Source: Marivirga lumbricoides (GTDB lineage: Bacteria > Bacteroidota > Bacteroidia > Cytophagales > Cyclobacteriaceae). Taken from it: DNA of 64,000 nucleotides. The notes beneath the pieces are model-generated. The model did not search any database. It was not told the DNA's origin and saw nothing but the letters and a program-made list of their open reading frames with translations. Shown one piece after another: positions 18,583 through 28,001 of the stretch. Each line of letters begins with the position of its first letter. Within the stretch, counting starts at the first letter, position 1. The stretch is from assembly GCF_014636295.1 (NCBI RefSeq), contig NZ_BMEC01000009.1, forward strand, positions 62,001-126,000, written 5' to 3'. Both the position numbers and the translations under genes were made by a program.

Positions 18583-19188
18583 TTATTTTGCTGCATCATA
18601 TCTTTTAGAAACTTCATCCCAGTTAATTACATTGAAAAATGCATCAATGTATTCTGGTCTTTTGTTCTGATAATTTAGGTAGTAAGCGTGTTCCCAAACG
18701 TCAATTCCTAAAACAGGCGTTCCACCGCAGCCAACATTTGGCATGATCGGGTTATCCTGATTTAATGAAGAGCAAACTTCAACTTTTCCTCCTTTATGTA
18801 CGCATAACCATGCCCAACCTGAACCAAACCTGGTAGCAGCAGCATTGGAAAATTCTTCTTTAAATTTATCAAAGGAGCCATACGCATCATCAATAGCTTT
18901 CGCTAAGTCGCCACTTGGCTTCCCTCCACCTTTTGGGCTCATAATAGTCCAGAAAAGAGAGTGATTGTAGTGTCCTCCTCCATTATTTCTTACAGCTGCT
19001 TTATCACTGTGGTTCTTAAGTAACTCTTCCAAAGACTTACCTTCCATTTCTGTGCCTTCTACAGCTGCATTCAATTTAGATACATAACCAGCATGGTGTT
19101 TGCCATGATGAATTTCCATTGTTTTAGCATCAATGTGTGGTTCTAAAGCATCTTTAGCATATGATAATGCCGGTAATTCAAAAGCCAT
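18583..19188 (-). CDS. sodA: Superoxide dismutase, Fe/Mn family
   Basis: The 201-residue enzyme turns superoxide into O2 and H2O2 in the cytoplasm. The four metal ligands are in place: His27 (EIHHGKHH), His76 ([11 protein letters not shown]), Asp163 and His167 ([13 protein letters not shown]). The Gly-rich GGGHYNH segment is typical of Mn-type or cambialistic enzymes rather than strict Fe enzymes, but metal choice cannot be fixed from sequence. It has no signal peptide, the length is normal, and it is a single gene with its own terminator. Confidence 0.96.
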   Translation of the reverse strand: MAFELPALSYAKDALEPHIDAKTMEIHHGKHHAGYVSKLNAAVEGTEMEGKSLEELLKNHSDKAAVRNNGGGHYNHSLFWTIMSPKGGGKPSGDLAKAIDDAYGSFDKFKEEFSNAAATRFGSGWAWLCVHKGGKVEVCSSLNQDNPIMPNVGCGGTPVLGIDVWEHAYYLNYQNKRPEYIDAFFNVINWDEVSKRYDAAK

Positions 19189-19228
19189 AATATTTATTAA
19201 TTATAGGTTAAACATTTATTTATTATAT

Positions 19229-19684
19229 TCAATTTTTTCTTCTCGCATTTGTAAAAAAAGCATCAATCAATTGTTTACTCTCGCTAGCCATTAAACCAGC
19301 TCTTACTTCAGTTTTAGGATGAATCATAGCAGGGTTTATTTTAGTAAAACCCCTTTTCTCATCGGGTAAAGCATAAACAATTTTATTGATCTGCGACCAA
19401 AACAGTGCACCTGCGCACATTCCACAAGGTTCCATTGTTATGTACAAAGTACAATCTTTTAGATACTTGCCTCCCAAATAGTTGGCAGCTGAAGTAATAG
19501 CCAGCATTTCTGCATGTGCTGTTACATCATTCAGCATTTCTGTCTGATTGTAAGCTCTCGCAATAATAGTTTTCTGACAAACAACGATAGCACCCACGGG
19601 AATCTCATCTTGATCAAACGCCATCTGCGCTTGCTTTAGAGCTTCCTTCATGTAATGCTCATCTGAATAAACGGTGAGTTCCAT
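19229..19684 (-). CDS. TadA-like nucleoside/tRNA adenosine deaminase
   Basis: The likely start is the ATG at 19684 (MELTVYSDEHYM), giving 151 residues; a longer frame from 19729 would overlap the upstream gene and has no domain support. The zinc and catalytic motifs are HAE (His57, Glu59) and PCGMC (Cys87, Cys90). The text TMEPCGMCAGALFWSQI and the conserved DEKRG stretch resemble tRNA(adenine-34) deaminase, which makes inosine at the wobble position, but guanine deaminase-like members share this layout. It starts 7 bases after the upstream gene and is probably cotranscribed. Confidence 0.85.
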   Translation of the reverse strand: MELTVYSDEHYMKEALKQAQMAFDQDEIPVGAIVVCQKTIIARAYNQTEMLNDVTAHAEMLAITSAANYLGGKYLKDCTLYITMEPCGMCAGALFWSQINKIVYALPDEKRGFTKINPAMIHPKTEVRAGLMASESKQLIDAFFTNARRKN

Positions 19685-19691
19685 CTTATGT

Positions 19692-20228
19692 TTACCTGAA
19701 TTTGATGGTTTTAAACATCTTTTCAGCAATTGGTTTCCATTTCTCTTTTAAATAAGGTGGGCAAGAGAAACTTACAGTAACCAATCCATTTCTGTAGATA
19801 GTGTATAATAAATAAGTATGTCGCTTTTCTGGCATCCTATTCCCTCTTTCAACTGCCGGGGTTGCATCAAATTGATAAGCAATAAATTGTTTATCATTAA
19901 TCATTACCATCTCCTTTTTTTCAAATTTAATATCCTGAAAAAGGGTAGGAATGCTTGAGTCATAAAAATCCTTCAATAAATTTAAATCCTTCTCAGCCCA
20001 AAAAGTAGGGGAACCTGTAACTGTTAACTCTATTGCGGACTGCTGATCTGTAAGTGCCGCATCCGGTATTTTTGCCCCCAGAAACTTGGCTGAGAGCTCC
20101 TGCTGCGTCATGTTACGCAGCTCTGTGGATACACTCATTGTTAAATATTCTGTCAGCTGCTGCTTTTTAAGTTCCGGCTCCTGTAAGGTAGCCAAAATGA
20201 AAATAGGAATTAATAAAAATTTTAACAT
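19692..20228 (-). CDS. Secreted protein of unknown function
   Basis: I do not recognise this 178-residue protein. It starts with a short hydrophobic signal-like stretch (LLIPIFILATL). The mature part is soluble, with a mixed alpha/beta look and the segments SPTFWAEKDLNLLKDFYDSS and TVSFSCPPYLKEKWKPIAE, which suggest a small globular periplasmic fold similar to PsbP/LpqN-like stress proteins. No catalytic motif is visible. It is tightly followed by the TadA-like gene and lies 40 bases after the ABC permease gene on the same strand. Confidence 0.7.
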   Translation of the reverse strand: MLKFLLIPIFILATLQEPELKKQQLTEYLTMSVSTELRNMTQQELSAKFLGAKIPDAALTDQQSAIELTVTGSPTFWAEKDLNLLKDFYDSSIPTLFQDIKFEKKEMVMINDKQFIAYQFDATPAVERGNRMPEKRHTYLLYTIYRNGLVTVSFSCPPYLKEKWKPIAEKMFKTIKFR

Positions 20229-20268
20229 TTAACTTTCGTAAGATTTTAAATCAGTTGTTAATAGTATT

Positions 20269-21516
20269 TTAAGCTCTGATAGCAATTACAGGATCCATTT
20301 TGGCAGCCATTCCCGCAGGTATAATTCCTGAAACCGTACCAATAATAACGGAAACGGAAAGCCCAAGAAATACATTCCCAAAGGAGAGATTGAGATCCAG
20401 GCTACCTAAGGAAACAAAACTCAGTAAATAAACCAGTAATAAACCAAATAGCCCTCCTAACAGAGAAAGGAATACTGCCTCAAACAGAAACTGAAATAGA
20501 ATAAAAAAATTCTTGGCTCCTAAAGATTTTTGAATACCGATAATGTTAGTTCTTTCCTTCACGGAAACAAACATTATATTGGCAATTCCAAAACCACCCA
20601 CCAATATAGAAAAACTCCCAATTACCCATCCTGCCAGAGAAATAACTCCAAAAATTGAACTTACCACCTCCCCAAATGCTTCGGGTCTGTTTAATGCAAA
20701 GTTAGTGGCTTCTTTTGGTCTCAAACCTCTTTTTTGTCGCAATAAACCTGTTAACTCTCCTTCAAGCTCTTTTAAACCTTCGTCAGTTTCAAATCCTTTG
20801 GCTGCTATAATTGATTCAACTCCCCAAACACCTTTTCCCGAATACATTTTAAAAAATGTTTTATAAGGCACATAACAAAATTCATCGGCACTCGGAGCAT
20901 CAATTACACTAGCGCCTTGCTCCTCCATAATTCCAATTACCCTGAATTTAATACCTCGTATTTTTAATTCTTGCCCTAAAGGATTTGATGTAGGATAAAG
21001 TGAACGTGCAATTTCCTTACCTATAATAGTAACATTAGCGCCATTATCTACCTCCTGAACGCTAAAATACCTGCCTTCTTCCACCGGAATTTCAAACACA
21101 TCCTTATGCCTGTAGGCCACTCCTGAAATTATAGCACTGTTAAAGCTATTGTTCTCATGTTTTACCATGGTGCCAAATCTTTCAGCAAAAATGGTGATAT
21201 TGCTAGCCTGAGCTGCATTTTCTTCTAGAAACTTGTACTCCTCATAATTTGCCTTCGGTCTGTTTACATATTTCCACCAGGGATAGTCATCTTCAAAAAT
21301 CCATGGAAACTTCTCTATCCTGATTACATCATCGCCCAAAAAGTTAAGGCTGCTTCTAATATTATTTTCCAGGGAATCCACCAGGGTAAACACAGCGATA
21401 ATAGAAAATATACCCACTGTTACTCCTAGCAAGGATAAAATGGTACGCAGTAAATTAGCTCTGAGCGCACTTAAGGCAAACCGAAAACTTTCCAGAAACA
21501 GATGAATGTAAATCAT
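20269..21516 (-). CDS. ABC transporter permease, MacB/FtsX type
   Basis: The 415-residue membrane protein has one N-terminal TM (about residues 18-45), a large periplasmic MacB_PCD domain (about 50-270) and three C-terminal TM segments in an FtsX domain (about 285-410, with SVKERTNIIGIQKSLGAK and GIIPAGMAAKMDPVIAIRA). Such permeases work with a MacB-type ATPase in mechanotransmission or lipoprotein/peptide export. No ATPase gene is adjacent, so the partner is encoded elsewhere. It diverges from queA with a 100-base gap. Confidence 0.9.
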   Translation of the reverse strand: MIYIHLFLESFRFALSALRANLLRTILSLLGVTVGIFSIIAVFTLVDSLENNIRSSLNFLGDDVIRIEKFPWIFEDDYPWWKYVNRPKANYEEYKFLEENAAQASNITIFAERFGTMVKHENNSFNSAIISGVAYRHKDVFEIPVEEGRYFSVQEVDNGANVTIIGKEIARSLYPTSNPLGQELKIRGIKFRVIGIMEEQGASVIDAPSADEFCYVPYKTFFKMYSGKGVWGVESIIAAKGFETDEGLKELEGELTGLLRQKRGLRPKEATNFALNRPEAFGEVVSSIFGVISLAGWVIGSFSILVGGFGIANIMFVSVKERTNIIGIQKSLGAKNFFILFQFLFEAVFLSLLGGLFGLLLVYLLSFVSLGSLDLNLSFGNVFLGLSVSVIIGTVSGIIPAGMAAKMDPVIAIRA

Positions 21517-21563
21517 ATCGGAATATTAAAATATAAAGCTACAAGAATATAGAAAACTATTAT

Positions 21564-21571
21564 TAACTTTG
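21564..21571 (+). promoter_or_regulatory. Candidate -7 box (TAACTTTG) for queA
   Basis: TAACTTTG is an exact match to the TAnnTTTG consensus, 46 bases before the queA ATG, in the divergent gap with the ABC permease. No convincing -33 TTG is present. Confidence 0.55.
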
Positions 21572-21616
21572 CACTCTTAAATTTAAACCTAACCACTTAA
21601 TACCGTAATATTAAGT

Positions 21617-22663
21617 ATGAAATTATCAGAATTCAAATTCGATTTACCACTAAAATTAGTGGCTCAACATCCTGCTGAAGACAGGGATCTCTCAAAATTA
21701 CTGGTTTTACACAAAGATACCGGAAAAATTGAACATAAAGTTTTCAAAGACATTGTAGATTACTTTGATGATGGTGATGTTTTAGTAACTAACAATACCA
21801 AGGTTTTCCCTGCCCGATTGTATGGAAACAAGGAAAAAACAGGCGCTCAGATAGAAGTATTCCTATTGAGAGAACTCAATAAAGAGATGCATCTATGGGA
21901 TGTATTGGTTGATCCGGCCAGAAAAATCAGGGTAGGCAACAAGCTTTATTTTGGAGATGGAGAGTTGGTTGCGGAAGTAATTGACAATACTACTTCAAGA
22001 GGTAGAACAATCAGATTCTTATACGATGGTGACGATGAGGCTTTCTACAAAATGGTAGACACTTTAGGCGAAACTCCATTACCAAAATATATTAAAAGAC
22101 CTGTTGAGGAAGCTGACAGAGATCGTTTTCAGACTATTTATGCCGAAGAAATTGGTGCCGTTGCAGCTCCTACAGCTGGAATGCACTTTACCCGTCAAAT
22201 TTTGAAGAGGATGGAATTGAAAGGTGTAAAAACAAGTCCGATCACACTACATATTGGCTTAGGAACATTCAGACCTGTTGATGTGGAAGACCTTACAAAG
22301 CACAAAATGGATTCGGAAAATTATAAGGTGCCTTCAAAAACTGCTGAAATAGTTAATGAAGCATTGGATAATAAGAAACGTGTTTGTGCTGTAGGAACTA
22401 CATCAATGCGCTCAATGGAATCTTCTGTAAATGCCAACAACAGATTAAAAGGAAATGAAGGCTGGACCGACAGGTTTATCTTCCCTCCCTACGATTTTAA
22501 AATCTGTAATGCTTTATTAACAAACTTCCACATGCCGGAATCTACTTTATTAATGATGGCTTGTGCGTTTGGAGGTTATGAGAATGTAATTAACGCCTAT
22601 AAAGTAGCCATTAAAGAGAACTACAGGTTCCTTTCATATGGTGATGCGATGTTAATTATATAA
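21617..22663 (+). CDS. queA: S-adenosylmethionine:tRNA ribosyltransferase-isomerase QueA
   Basis: The 348-residue enzyme moves the ribose of SAM to 7-aminomethyl-deazaguanine in tRNA to give epoxyqueuosine. Family blocks are present throughout: [38 protein letters not shown]-like [35 protein letters not shown]-like [21 protein letters not shown] and [19 protein letters not shown]. Length is normal for the family. It is a single gene with its own promoter and terminator. QueG, the next enzyme in the pathway, lies 11 kb away at 33102. Confidence 0.97.
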   Translation: MKLSEFKFDLPLKLVAQHPAEDRDLSKLLVLHKDTGKIEHKVFKDIVDYFDDGDVLVTNNTKVFPARLYGNKEKTGAQIEVFLLRELNKEMHLWDVLVDPARKIRVGNKLYFGDGELVAEVIDNTTSRGRTIRFLYDGDDEAFYKMVDTLGETPLPKYIKRPVEEADRDRFQTIYAEEIGAVAAPTAGMHFTRQILKRMELKGVKTSPITLHIGLGTFRPVDVEDLTKHKMDSENYKVPSKTAEIVNEALDNKKRVCAVGTTSMRSMESSVNANNRLKGNEGWTDRFIFPPYDFKICNALLTNFHMPESTLLMMACAFGGYENVINAYKVAIKENYRFLSYGDAMLII

Positions 22664-22692
22664 AAAAACTAGTTTGTAAATTTTTATATTAT

Positions 22693-22730
22693 AAAAAAAG
22701 TCTCTCCATCAATGGCGAGACTTTTTTTTA
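22693..22730 (+). terminator. Intrinsic terminator after queA
   Basis: AAAAAGTCTC and GAGACTTTTT form a hairpin with a ~12-base loop (itself able to pair TCC/GG weakly), followed by a T-run. Located 30 bases after the queA stop. The A/T symmetry makes it potentially bidirectional. Confidence 0.85.
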
Positions 22731-22800
22731 ACTTAATCTAAAGCAAACAAATCAATTCCGTTTAGGTTTTGTTAGAAGTTTGCACTTAATATCAAATCGG

Positions 22801-23523
22801 ATGACAGTACTCCCTTACAAAGATAAAGATTCAGGTAAAAAACAGCAGGTAGCTGATATGTTTGACAACATCAGCCCTAAATATGATTTTCTCAACCATT
22901 TTCTCAGCTTAGGTATAGATATAAGGTGGAGAAAAAAAGCAATCAAATTACTTAAAGAAATCCAACCTAAAGTAATATTGGATATAGCCACAGGTACAGG
23001 TGACTTTGCCATTGAATCATTGAGCTTGAACCCTGATAAGGTAATCGGAGTGGATATTTCTGAAGGCATGCTAAATGTAGGGCGAGAAAAGCTAAAAAAG
23101 AGAAAGCTGGATGATCGCATCACTCTCAAATCAGGAGATTCTGAAAACCTGCCTTTTGAAGACAATATGTTTGACGCAATTATCGTTGCTTTTGGAGTAA
23201 GAAATTTTGAGAATTTAGAAAAAGGACTGGCTGAAATGTATAGGGTTTTGAGACCCGGAGGAAAAGTAGTAGTGCTCGAATTTTCCAAACCAAAAAGTTT
23301 TCCGTTTAAGCAATTGTATAATTTCTATTTTAAAAATATCTTACCAACAATTGGTAAAACCATCTCAAAAGATAATGCAGCTTACACCTATTTACCTGAG
23401 TCTGTAAAATCTTTCCCTGATGGTGCTGCCTTTACATCAAAACTAGATAAGCTAGGCTTTAAAAATACTAAATGCAAACCATTAACTTTAGGAATAAGCT
23501 CCATCTATACAGGTATAAAATAA
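22801..23523 (+). CDS. ubiE: Demethylmenaquinone methyltransferase UbiE/MenG
   Basis: The ATG at 22801 ([16 protein letters not shown]) is the likely start; a TTG at 22780 only adds seven unsupported residues. The 240-residue protein carries the UbiE signatures [20 protein letters not shown] and [17 protein letters not shown], plus the SAM-binding [12 protein letters not shown]. It methylates demethylmenaquinone in the last step of menaquinone synthesis, the expected quinone in Bacteroidota. Its 3' end overlaps the start of the porT gene by about 52 bases, an arrangement known for Bacteroidota. Confidence 0.96.
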   Translation: MTVLPYKDKDSGKKQQVADMFDNISPKYDFLNHFLSLGIDIRWRKKAIKLLKEIQPKVILDIATGTGDFAIESLSLNPDKVIGVDISEGMLNVGREKLKKRKLDDRITLKSGDSENLPFEDNMFDAIIVAFGVRNFENLEKGLAEMYRVLRPGGKVVVLEFSKPKSFPFKQLYNFYFKNILPTIGKTISKDNAAYTYLPESVKSFPDGAAFTSKLDKLGFKNTKCKPLTLGISSIYTGIK

Positions 23524-24209
23524 TCCTGCTCGCAGGATTACTCATTCCTTTTAATATTTCAGCTCAGTATCGTGAGAAGGAAAACCTTCCTAATTATGAT
23601 AATGAGCTCATCCATTACGGCTTCTACATTGGGGGGCACATGGCAAGCATGAAAGTAAAGTATAATCAGGCTTACATGTCCAACAGGTTTGACTCCCTGC
23701 ATTCTGTCATCCCACTGGAGTCACCCGGCTTCACGGTAGGCTTTATTGTAAACCTGAGGCTGGCTCAATACCTTGATTTTCGTGTGCTGCCAGGGGTAGG
23801 CCTATACCAGTATACATTAAATTACAACACATTCGATCAGGCAGCTCCACAGGTTTTTCAAGGTAAAAAAGAGGCTTTTTATGCTGAGCTACCTTTATTG
23901 TTTAAATATAAATCTCAACGCAGAGGAAATTTCAGGGCCTATTTAATTGGCGGAGTAAAACCATCCTTTGAAGTAAGCGGGAAAAGGCCTGAAGAAATAA
24001 ATGAAGACGTACTTTTAATCAACACTTTCAACATGGCTCTGGAGTTTGGCTTTGGGGTGGACATCTATTATAAACTTTTTAAATTCTCTCCTGAAATTCG
24101 TTTCTCAAGAGGTTTTTCCAACGCATTATTTGATCGGCAGAATTCTTACAGCAGTCCGATTAATGAATTAGTGACCAACAGCGTATCGATTTACCTCCAA
24201 TTCCAGTAA
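23472..24209 (+). CDS. porT: PorT-family outer-membrane protein (type IX secretion)
   Basis: The 245-residue protein has a signal peptide ending near NISAQ and then an eight-strand-like beta-barrel sequence ending in an aromatic residue (SIYLQFQ). The segments [18 protein letters not shown] and [19 protein letters not shown] and the gene order ubiE-porT match PorT/SprT, an outer-membrane component of the T9SS. The start at 23472 lies inside ubiE (52-base overlap), suggesting translational coupling. The T9SS-dependent subtilase at 48914-52285 would be a client of this system. Confidence 0.87.
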   Translation: MQTINFRNKLHLYRYKIILLAGLLIPFNISAQYREKENLPNYDNELIHYGFYIGGHMASMKVKYNQAYMSNRFDSLHSVIPLESPGFTVGFIVNLRLAQYLDFRVLPGVGLYQYTLNYNTFDQAAPQVFQGKKEAFYAELPLLFKYKSQRRGNFRAYLIGGVKPSFEVSGKRPEEINEDVLLINTFNMALEFGFGVDIYYKLFKFSPEIRFSRGFSNALFDRQNSYSSPINELVTNSVSIYLQFQ

Positions 24210-24242
24210 CAACAAAGTAAGTTCTAAGCTTTTATTTAACAT

Positions 24243-24270
24243 TTTGTTAAAGATGCTTTAAGTACTTTTG
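24243..24270 (+). promoter_or_regulatory. Promoter for the small outer-membrane protein gene
   Basis: A TTTG at 24243-24246 is followed after 16 bases by TACTTTTG (24263-24270), matching the -33/-7 layout of Bacteroidota housekeeping promoters. It lies 33 bases before the ATG at 24303. It is the best promoter match in the window. Confidence 0.65.
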
Positions 24271-24302
24271 AATAGTTTTACACCAAAATCCAATTAAATA
24301 CT

Positions 24303-24716
24303 ATGAAGAAAATTTTAACAATTGCATTGCTACTATTTGTCATCACTGCTTTTGAGTCAAAAGCCCAGTGGAGAATTGCCGGTGGCCTTGACTTACTAAG
24401 TACTCCCTTCTTTGAAAATGTACCAAAATACCGCTTTGGAGTGGAAGCCAATTATTTCGTGGCCAGTAGTTTTGCTGTTACAGGTGGGCTTGAATTTATT
24501 GAGAAAGACCTTGGAGGTTCATTAGGTTTTAGATTCTATCCAATTAATCCTGTTTTCCTTAGATTAAGAGCTATCCTCAATAATAATTCAGATGTAGCAC
24601 TTGGTATGGGCTATGCAATAGGGCTCAATTCCAATTGGCGACTGGAAACAATGGCCGATTATTTTGCCGTCAACAATGGTTTTGCGCTAAGGCTTGGAGT
24701 TGCTGTAAAGCTATAG
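24303..24716 (+). CDS. Small outer-membrane beta-barrel-like protein
   Basis: The 137-residue protein has a clear signal peptide (residues 1-21, ending ESKAQ). The mature part alternates polar and hydrophobic residues with many Gly and Phe (FGVEANYFVASSFAVTGGLE, GSLGFRFYPINP) and ends in a strand (RLGVAVKL), as in small outer-membrane barrels. No specific family is recognised. It has its own promoter and ends 6 bases inside the convergent M48 protease gene. Confidence 0.72.
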   Translation: MKKILTIALLLFVITAFESKAQWRIAGGLDLLSTPFFENVPKYRFGVEANYFVASSFAVTGGLEFIEKDLGGSLGFRFYPINPVFLRLRAILNNNSDVALGMGYAIGLNSNWRLETMADYFAVNNGFALRLGVAVKL

Positions 24717-25520
24717 CTCCTGACCCGAATAAATCTCCACTTTTTCGAGGAGCAAATTCCAGGAACTTTCAGAAATTACAGGGCGGTACACATCGCCCTT
24801 ATTTTTTACCTGCTCAATAATTTCCAGCGCTCTTTCTTTACTATCAGGATGAGTGCTGAGCCAACCTAGCTCAGAAGCAAATTCAGGCTCATTCAATGCC
24901 AACTGATAAAAAAAATCCGCTAAAGGATTGGGGTTAATATCAGCATTTAGCAAATAATGTACAGCATACTCATCTGCTTCTGCTTCCAGTGAGCGGTCAT
25001 AGGCAGATGATGTAAGCGTACTAGTAACCTCCTGTATCACCTGTCCTCCCCCGCTGGAAGTCATGGAAACTAATACTGAAACACCCACTTCTTTCACCAA
25101 CTTCTTCATTACATGGTTAAGTTCTAAATGAGCCATTTCATGGGCAATAACCCCACTTAAAGCTTCAGCACTGCCACATTCTTTAATTAAACCACTGTAA
25201 ATTATTATATGATCATCAGGAAGGGCAAATGCATTTACCTGAGGATTGTTTACCACCATTACAGTTAATTTACCCGCATCGAGGTAATTTTCCTTTGCTA
25301 ATTTATCTACAATACTGTCGATAGTATACTTTACATCACTGTCTTTAATGATTTCTTCTGTGCGTTCAATGGATTCTTTAATAATCCGTGTCAGTTCTTT
25401 TTCGGTCTTATCTGATGCTTGCTGAACATGTAGAATTTCAATCCAATTGATTTGAGCCATAGCCATCCAAATAGCTACAAAGCCTACGACAAATACTAAA
25501 AACCTTACTAATATCTTCAT
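24711..25520 (-). CDS. M48-family zinc metalloprotease
   Basis: The 269-residue protein has one N-terminal hydrophobic segment (residues 5-23) that acts as a signal or anchor. The M48 motif HEMAH is at 127-131 (Zn ligands His127 and His131, catalytic Glu128), the third ligand region SLEAEADEYAVHYL lies near residue 181, and a downstream STHPDSKERALEI element is typical of BepA/LoiP-like periplasmic members. It probably degrades misfolded envelope proteins. It lies 4 bases downstream of the DUF4870-like gene and likely shares its transcript. Convergent end overlaps the neighbouring barrel gene by 6 bases. Confidence 0.92.
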   Translation of the reverse strand: MKILVRFLVFVVGFVAIWMAMAQINWIEILHVQQASDKTEKELTRIIKESIERTEEIIKDSDVKYTIDSIVDKLAKENYLDAGKLTVMVVNNPQVNAFALPDDHIIIYSGLIKECGSAEALSGVIAHEMAHLELNHVMKKLVKEVGVSVLVSMTSSGGGQVIQEVTSTLTSSAYDRSLEAEADEYAVHYLLNADINPNPLADFFYQLALNEPEFASELGWLSTHPDSKERALEIIEQVKNKGDVYRPVISESSWNLLLEKVEIYSGQEL

Positions 25521-25524
25521 TTTA

Positions 25525-25956
25525 CTAATCTTTAATCATTGCATCGGAGAAATCACCATAAAACCACCATTTCACATGAATTCCTTTTCTTGTCTGAATT
25601 GCAGTATAGATAGTAGCGATAAATTCACCTAAATTAAAGGACAGCAATACTATCATGTAACCTATGTAGTCATTTGAAAGGGAGTTTGCTCCAACAATCA
25701 TTGACATTGTCCACCAGAAGCCAATGCTATTAATAATTACTAGTGATAGCTGAGAAAAAAGTGCCTGGGTACAATGCCACCTCACAAAAGGAGTGGACTT
25801 CCTATTACCCAGATAAAATATAAAAGTAGCTAACAGATTGATAATGGGAAGAGGAAGGCCGGCAACTATTGCTACCAACGACATAAGGTAGCTATTTGAA
25901 GCTCTCTCTCCTTCGGATTCATCAACTTTATAAAAAAATTTACCTGTAGTAATCAT
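25525..25956 (-). CDS. DUF4870-like small membrane protein
   Basis: The ATG at 25956 makes an ATGA overlap with the upstream stop, so I prefer it to the longer frame from 25983; this gives 143 residues. There are about three TM segments (LVAIVAGLPLPIINLLATFI, a central one around VIINSIGFWWTMSM, and IVLLSFNLGEFIATI). RWHCTQALFSQ resembles the HxxQAL core of DUF4870/Tic20-like proteins. The function of the family is unknown. It is translationally coupled with the DUF2752 gene and followed by the M48 protease. Confidence 0.72.
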   Translation of the reverse strand: MITTGKFFYKVDESEGERASNSYLMSLVAIVAGLPLPIINLLATFIFYLGNRKSTPFVRWHCTQALFSQLSLVIINSIGFWWTMSMIVGANSLSNDYIGYMIVLLSFNLGEFIATIYTAIQTRKGIHVKWWFYGDFSDAMIKD

Positions 25957-26363
25957 ATTTCTTTCATTATATTCCACACCCAATTAGCTATTACAACCAT
26001 AATAAGAGCAGAAGCCACGTATTTTTGTTGAACAAATAATTCTGCTCGTTTATAAAACCTGTAGAAGCTTTCTCTTCTTTTGATCAGGTCATACATAACC
26101 CAAGGAGGTAAAGTAATCAGTAAAACAATTGCTAAAATACCGAAGGGATTTATCATGATAGCATTATTCACATTGCCTTCAAGAAGGGTTACAACACTTC
26201 GGGTGGTTCCGCAAGCAGGACAAGGAACGGAGGTTACACTTTTAAAAAAACAAACAGTAAAAAGGCTACCATTAGTAGGCTTGCCTGAAATGATAAAAAA
26301 AAGCCAGCCATAGCTCAAAAGGCTAATTACCATAATGAGTATGTACAGGCTTTTTTTGTTCAT
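25953..26363 (-). CDS. DUF2752 membrane protein
   Basis: The 136-residue protein has three predicted TM segments (residues 5-25, about 68-88, about 116-132). The DUF2752 hallmark CPACGTTRSVV is at residues 48-56 with the CxxC pair at Cys48/Cys51. The molecular role of DUF2752 is not known. It starts 6 bases after the TM2-domain gene and overlaps the DUF4870-like gene by 4 bases, so TM2, DUF2752, DUF4870-like and M48 genes form one operon. Confidence 0.83.
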   Translation of the reverse strand: MNKKSLYILIMVISLLSYGWLFFIISGKPTNGSLFTVCFFKSVTSVPCPACGTTRSVVTLLEGNVNNAIMINPFGILAIVLLITLPPWVMYDLIKRRESFYRFYKRAELFVQQKYVASALIMVVIANWVWNIMKEI

Positions 26364-26369
26364 ATTTTA

Positions 26370-26705
26370 TTAAAGTACTTGCTGTAATTTATCAATATTC
26401 TTTTCTTTCGTAGCTCCCATTATAAGAAACCAATCAACTATGGCCCAAATTCCAAAGCCTCCACAAGTTAACAATTTACCGATACCGAGACCTGTATCTC
26501 CAATCATAAACCTGTCAATTCCTAAAGAACCGGCAATAATCGAAATAATTAGACTAATTGTTGGATCTTTGAATTGCGTCATCTGGATCATTGACCATTT
26601 AGAATCATCCGCATTCATCAATCTTTCTCTGATTTGAGGTAATTGATAACTTTCAAAAAATTTACCATTGTTCATGATAAACATATCAACCTTTTGAGCA
26701 TCCAT
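26370..26705 (-). CDS. TM2-domain protein
   Basis: The 111-residue protein has a hydrophilic N-terminal ~45 residues (possible partner-binding part) and a C-terminal TM2 domain: two TM segments with the conserved short loop (GSLGIDRFMIGDTGLGIGKL, then GGFGIWAIVDWFLIMG). TM2 domains are found from bacteria to animals and have no settled biochemical function. It is the first gene of the four-gene membrane operon. A KMNN-like basic start is absent, so topology is uncertain. Confidence 0.87.
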   Translation of the reverse strand: MDAQKVDMFIMNNGKFFESYQLPQIRERLMNADDSKWSMIQMTQFKDPTISLIISIIAGSLGIDRFMIGDTGLGIGKLLTCGGFGIWAIVDWFLIMGATKEKNIDKLQQVL

Positions 26706-26818
26706 AAAATTTTGTGCTTATTTGTAAAATTATATAATTAATTAAGTTTCAATTATAAGAATAATAAAAGAAATTATTGAAGAATTATACAAATATTCTA
26801 TCAATGATGTACTATTTC

Positions 26819-27481
26819 CTAGAAATTAACAATAGGAGCCAGGCTAAATACATCTTCTTTATCTGACGGACGAACAAATAATATGTTAGATAGCACTAAG
26901 GTGATTAAAATTCGGGAAGCTTTATATTTATTGAGATTACTAATCTTCTGGAATTGGCTTAGGGTAATATTCTTATGTTCATCCAGATACTTGAGTAAGA
27001 GTCTTTCTTTATCCTCAATAGAAAAAACCTTTGCGGATTTCCTATTCGATAATTTGATAATACTGCGTACTTCTTTGCTTGCCTGAATGCTTTTATCCAG
27101 AACTCTCACATAAGCCTTTCCCCACTCAGCAGTAGTGTCAGGTAATGCATAATGAGGTTTCTTTTTACTTTCCGCAATCTGATAATGAACTACAGAGCGA
27201 CTTTGCTCCTCATCCAAAGGAATAATATCATATTGAAATTTAACCTTTGGCTTACATAACGTGAAAATTGCTTTATTCAGCACAAATATTTCTTCCTCAG
27301 CATACTTTACACCGGGAATGGTTCCATTATCATCTACGCCAATTAAAAGATCTCCACCCTTAGTATTTGCAAAAGCTACCACTTCTCTGACAATTTTCTC
27401 AGGATGGGCTGCTTTTCTTTTAAATTCCAGAGTTTCCCCTTCTCCCTTACGCACAAGACGATATAGTTCTTTTAATTCCAT
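26819..27481 (-). CDS. AlbA_2/Schlafen-type ATP-binding domain protein
   Basis: The 220-residue protein starts with the AlbA_2 motif (GEGETLEFKRK; EVVAFANTKGGDLLIGVDDNG), seen in regulators and Schlafen-like proteins that bind nucleic acids or nucleotides. The C-terminal ~65 residues (KERLLLKYLDEHKNITLSQF) look like a winged-helix segment. A transcription regulator role is most plausible; no target is evident. It stands alone, flanked by noncoding gaps of 113 and 97 bases. It is cytoplasmic, with no signal peptide. Confidence 0.85.
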   Translation of the reverse strand: MELKELYRLVRKGEGETLEFKRKAAHPEKIVREVVAFANTKGGDLLIGVDDNGTIPGVKYAEEEIFVLNKAIFTLCKPKVKFQYDIIPLDEEQSRSVVHYQIAESKKKPHYALPDTTAEWGKAYVRVLDKSIQASKEVRSIIKLSNRKSAKVFSIEDKERLLLKYLDEHKNITLSQFQKISNLNKYKASRILITLVLSNILFVRPSDKEDVFSLAPIVNF

Positions 27482-27578
27482 TGAAGAAAATAGCTTGAAA
27501 AATCATTAAATTCCGTTCATCTTTTTACAGCTACAGATAAAACACTGTAACGAAAAGATTGGCTAAAAAATAAAGAAG

Positions 27579-28001
27579 CTAGGACTTAAAAATAGAGGCA
27601 TCATCCTTAAAAGCCTTAAATTCTAAGGCATTTCCACTAGGATCTAAAAAAAACATGGTAGCCTGTTCTCCAGCCTCACCTTTAAAGCGAATATAAGGTT
27701 TTATGATAAAATCAATTTGATGTTTCTCCAATCTTTCGGCTAATTGGTGCCATTCATCCCACTCCAGAATAACTCCAAAATGCTTAATGGGCACTTGCTT
27801 TCCATCTACCTCGTTAGCAGGTGGTTCTTGTATAGCATGTTCGGTTAAGTGTGCGGAAAGCTGGTGGCCATATAAATCAAAATCAATCCATCTTTCAGAA
27901 CTCCTGCCAATTTTACAATTCAGGACTTCTTCAAAAAACTGACGTGTAGCAGATAAACTTTTCACAGGAAAAGCAACATGAAAGGGTCGGATATTTTTCA
28001 T
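27579..28001 (-). CDS. VOC-family (glyoxalase/dioxygenase superfamily) protein
   Basis: The start is the ATG at 28001 ([15 protein letters not shown]), giving 140 residues; the frame upstream of it is only a hydrophobic accidental extension overlapping the neighbouring gene. The VOC fold shows in the paired motifs [22 protein letters not shown] and [33 protein letters not shown] carries the usual metal-binding Glu. Members range from lactoylglutathione lyase to ring-cleaving dioxygenases; its substrate is unknown. Confidence 0.87.
   Translation of the reverse strand: MKNIRPFHVAFPVKSLSATRQFFEEVLNCKIGRSSERWIDFDLYGHQLSAHLTEHAIQEPPANEVDGKQVPIKHFGVILEWDEWHQLAERLEKHQIDFIIKPYIRFKGEAGEQATMFFLDPSGNALEFKAFKDDASIFKS

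Noticed and set aside
19685-19729. Longer start for the TadA-like protein
   Set aside because: It overlaps the upstream gene and adds 15 residues unlike TadA; the ATG at 19684 fits the family start.
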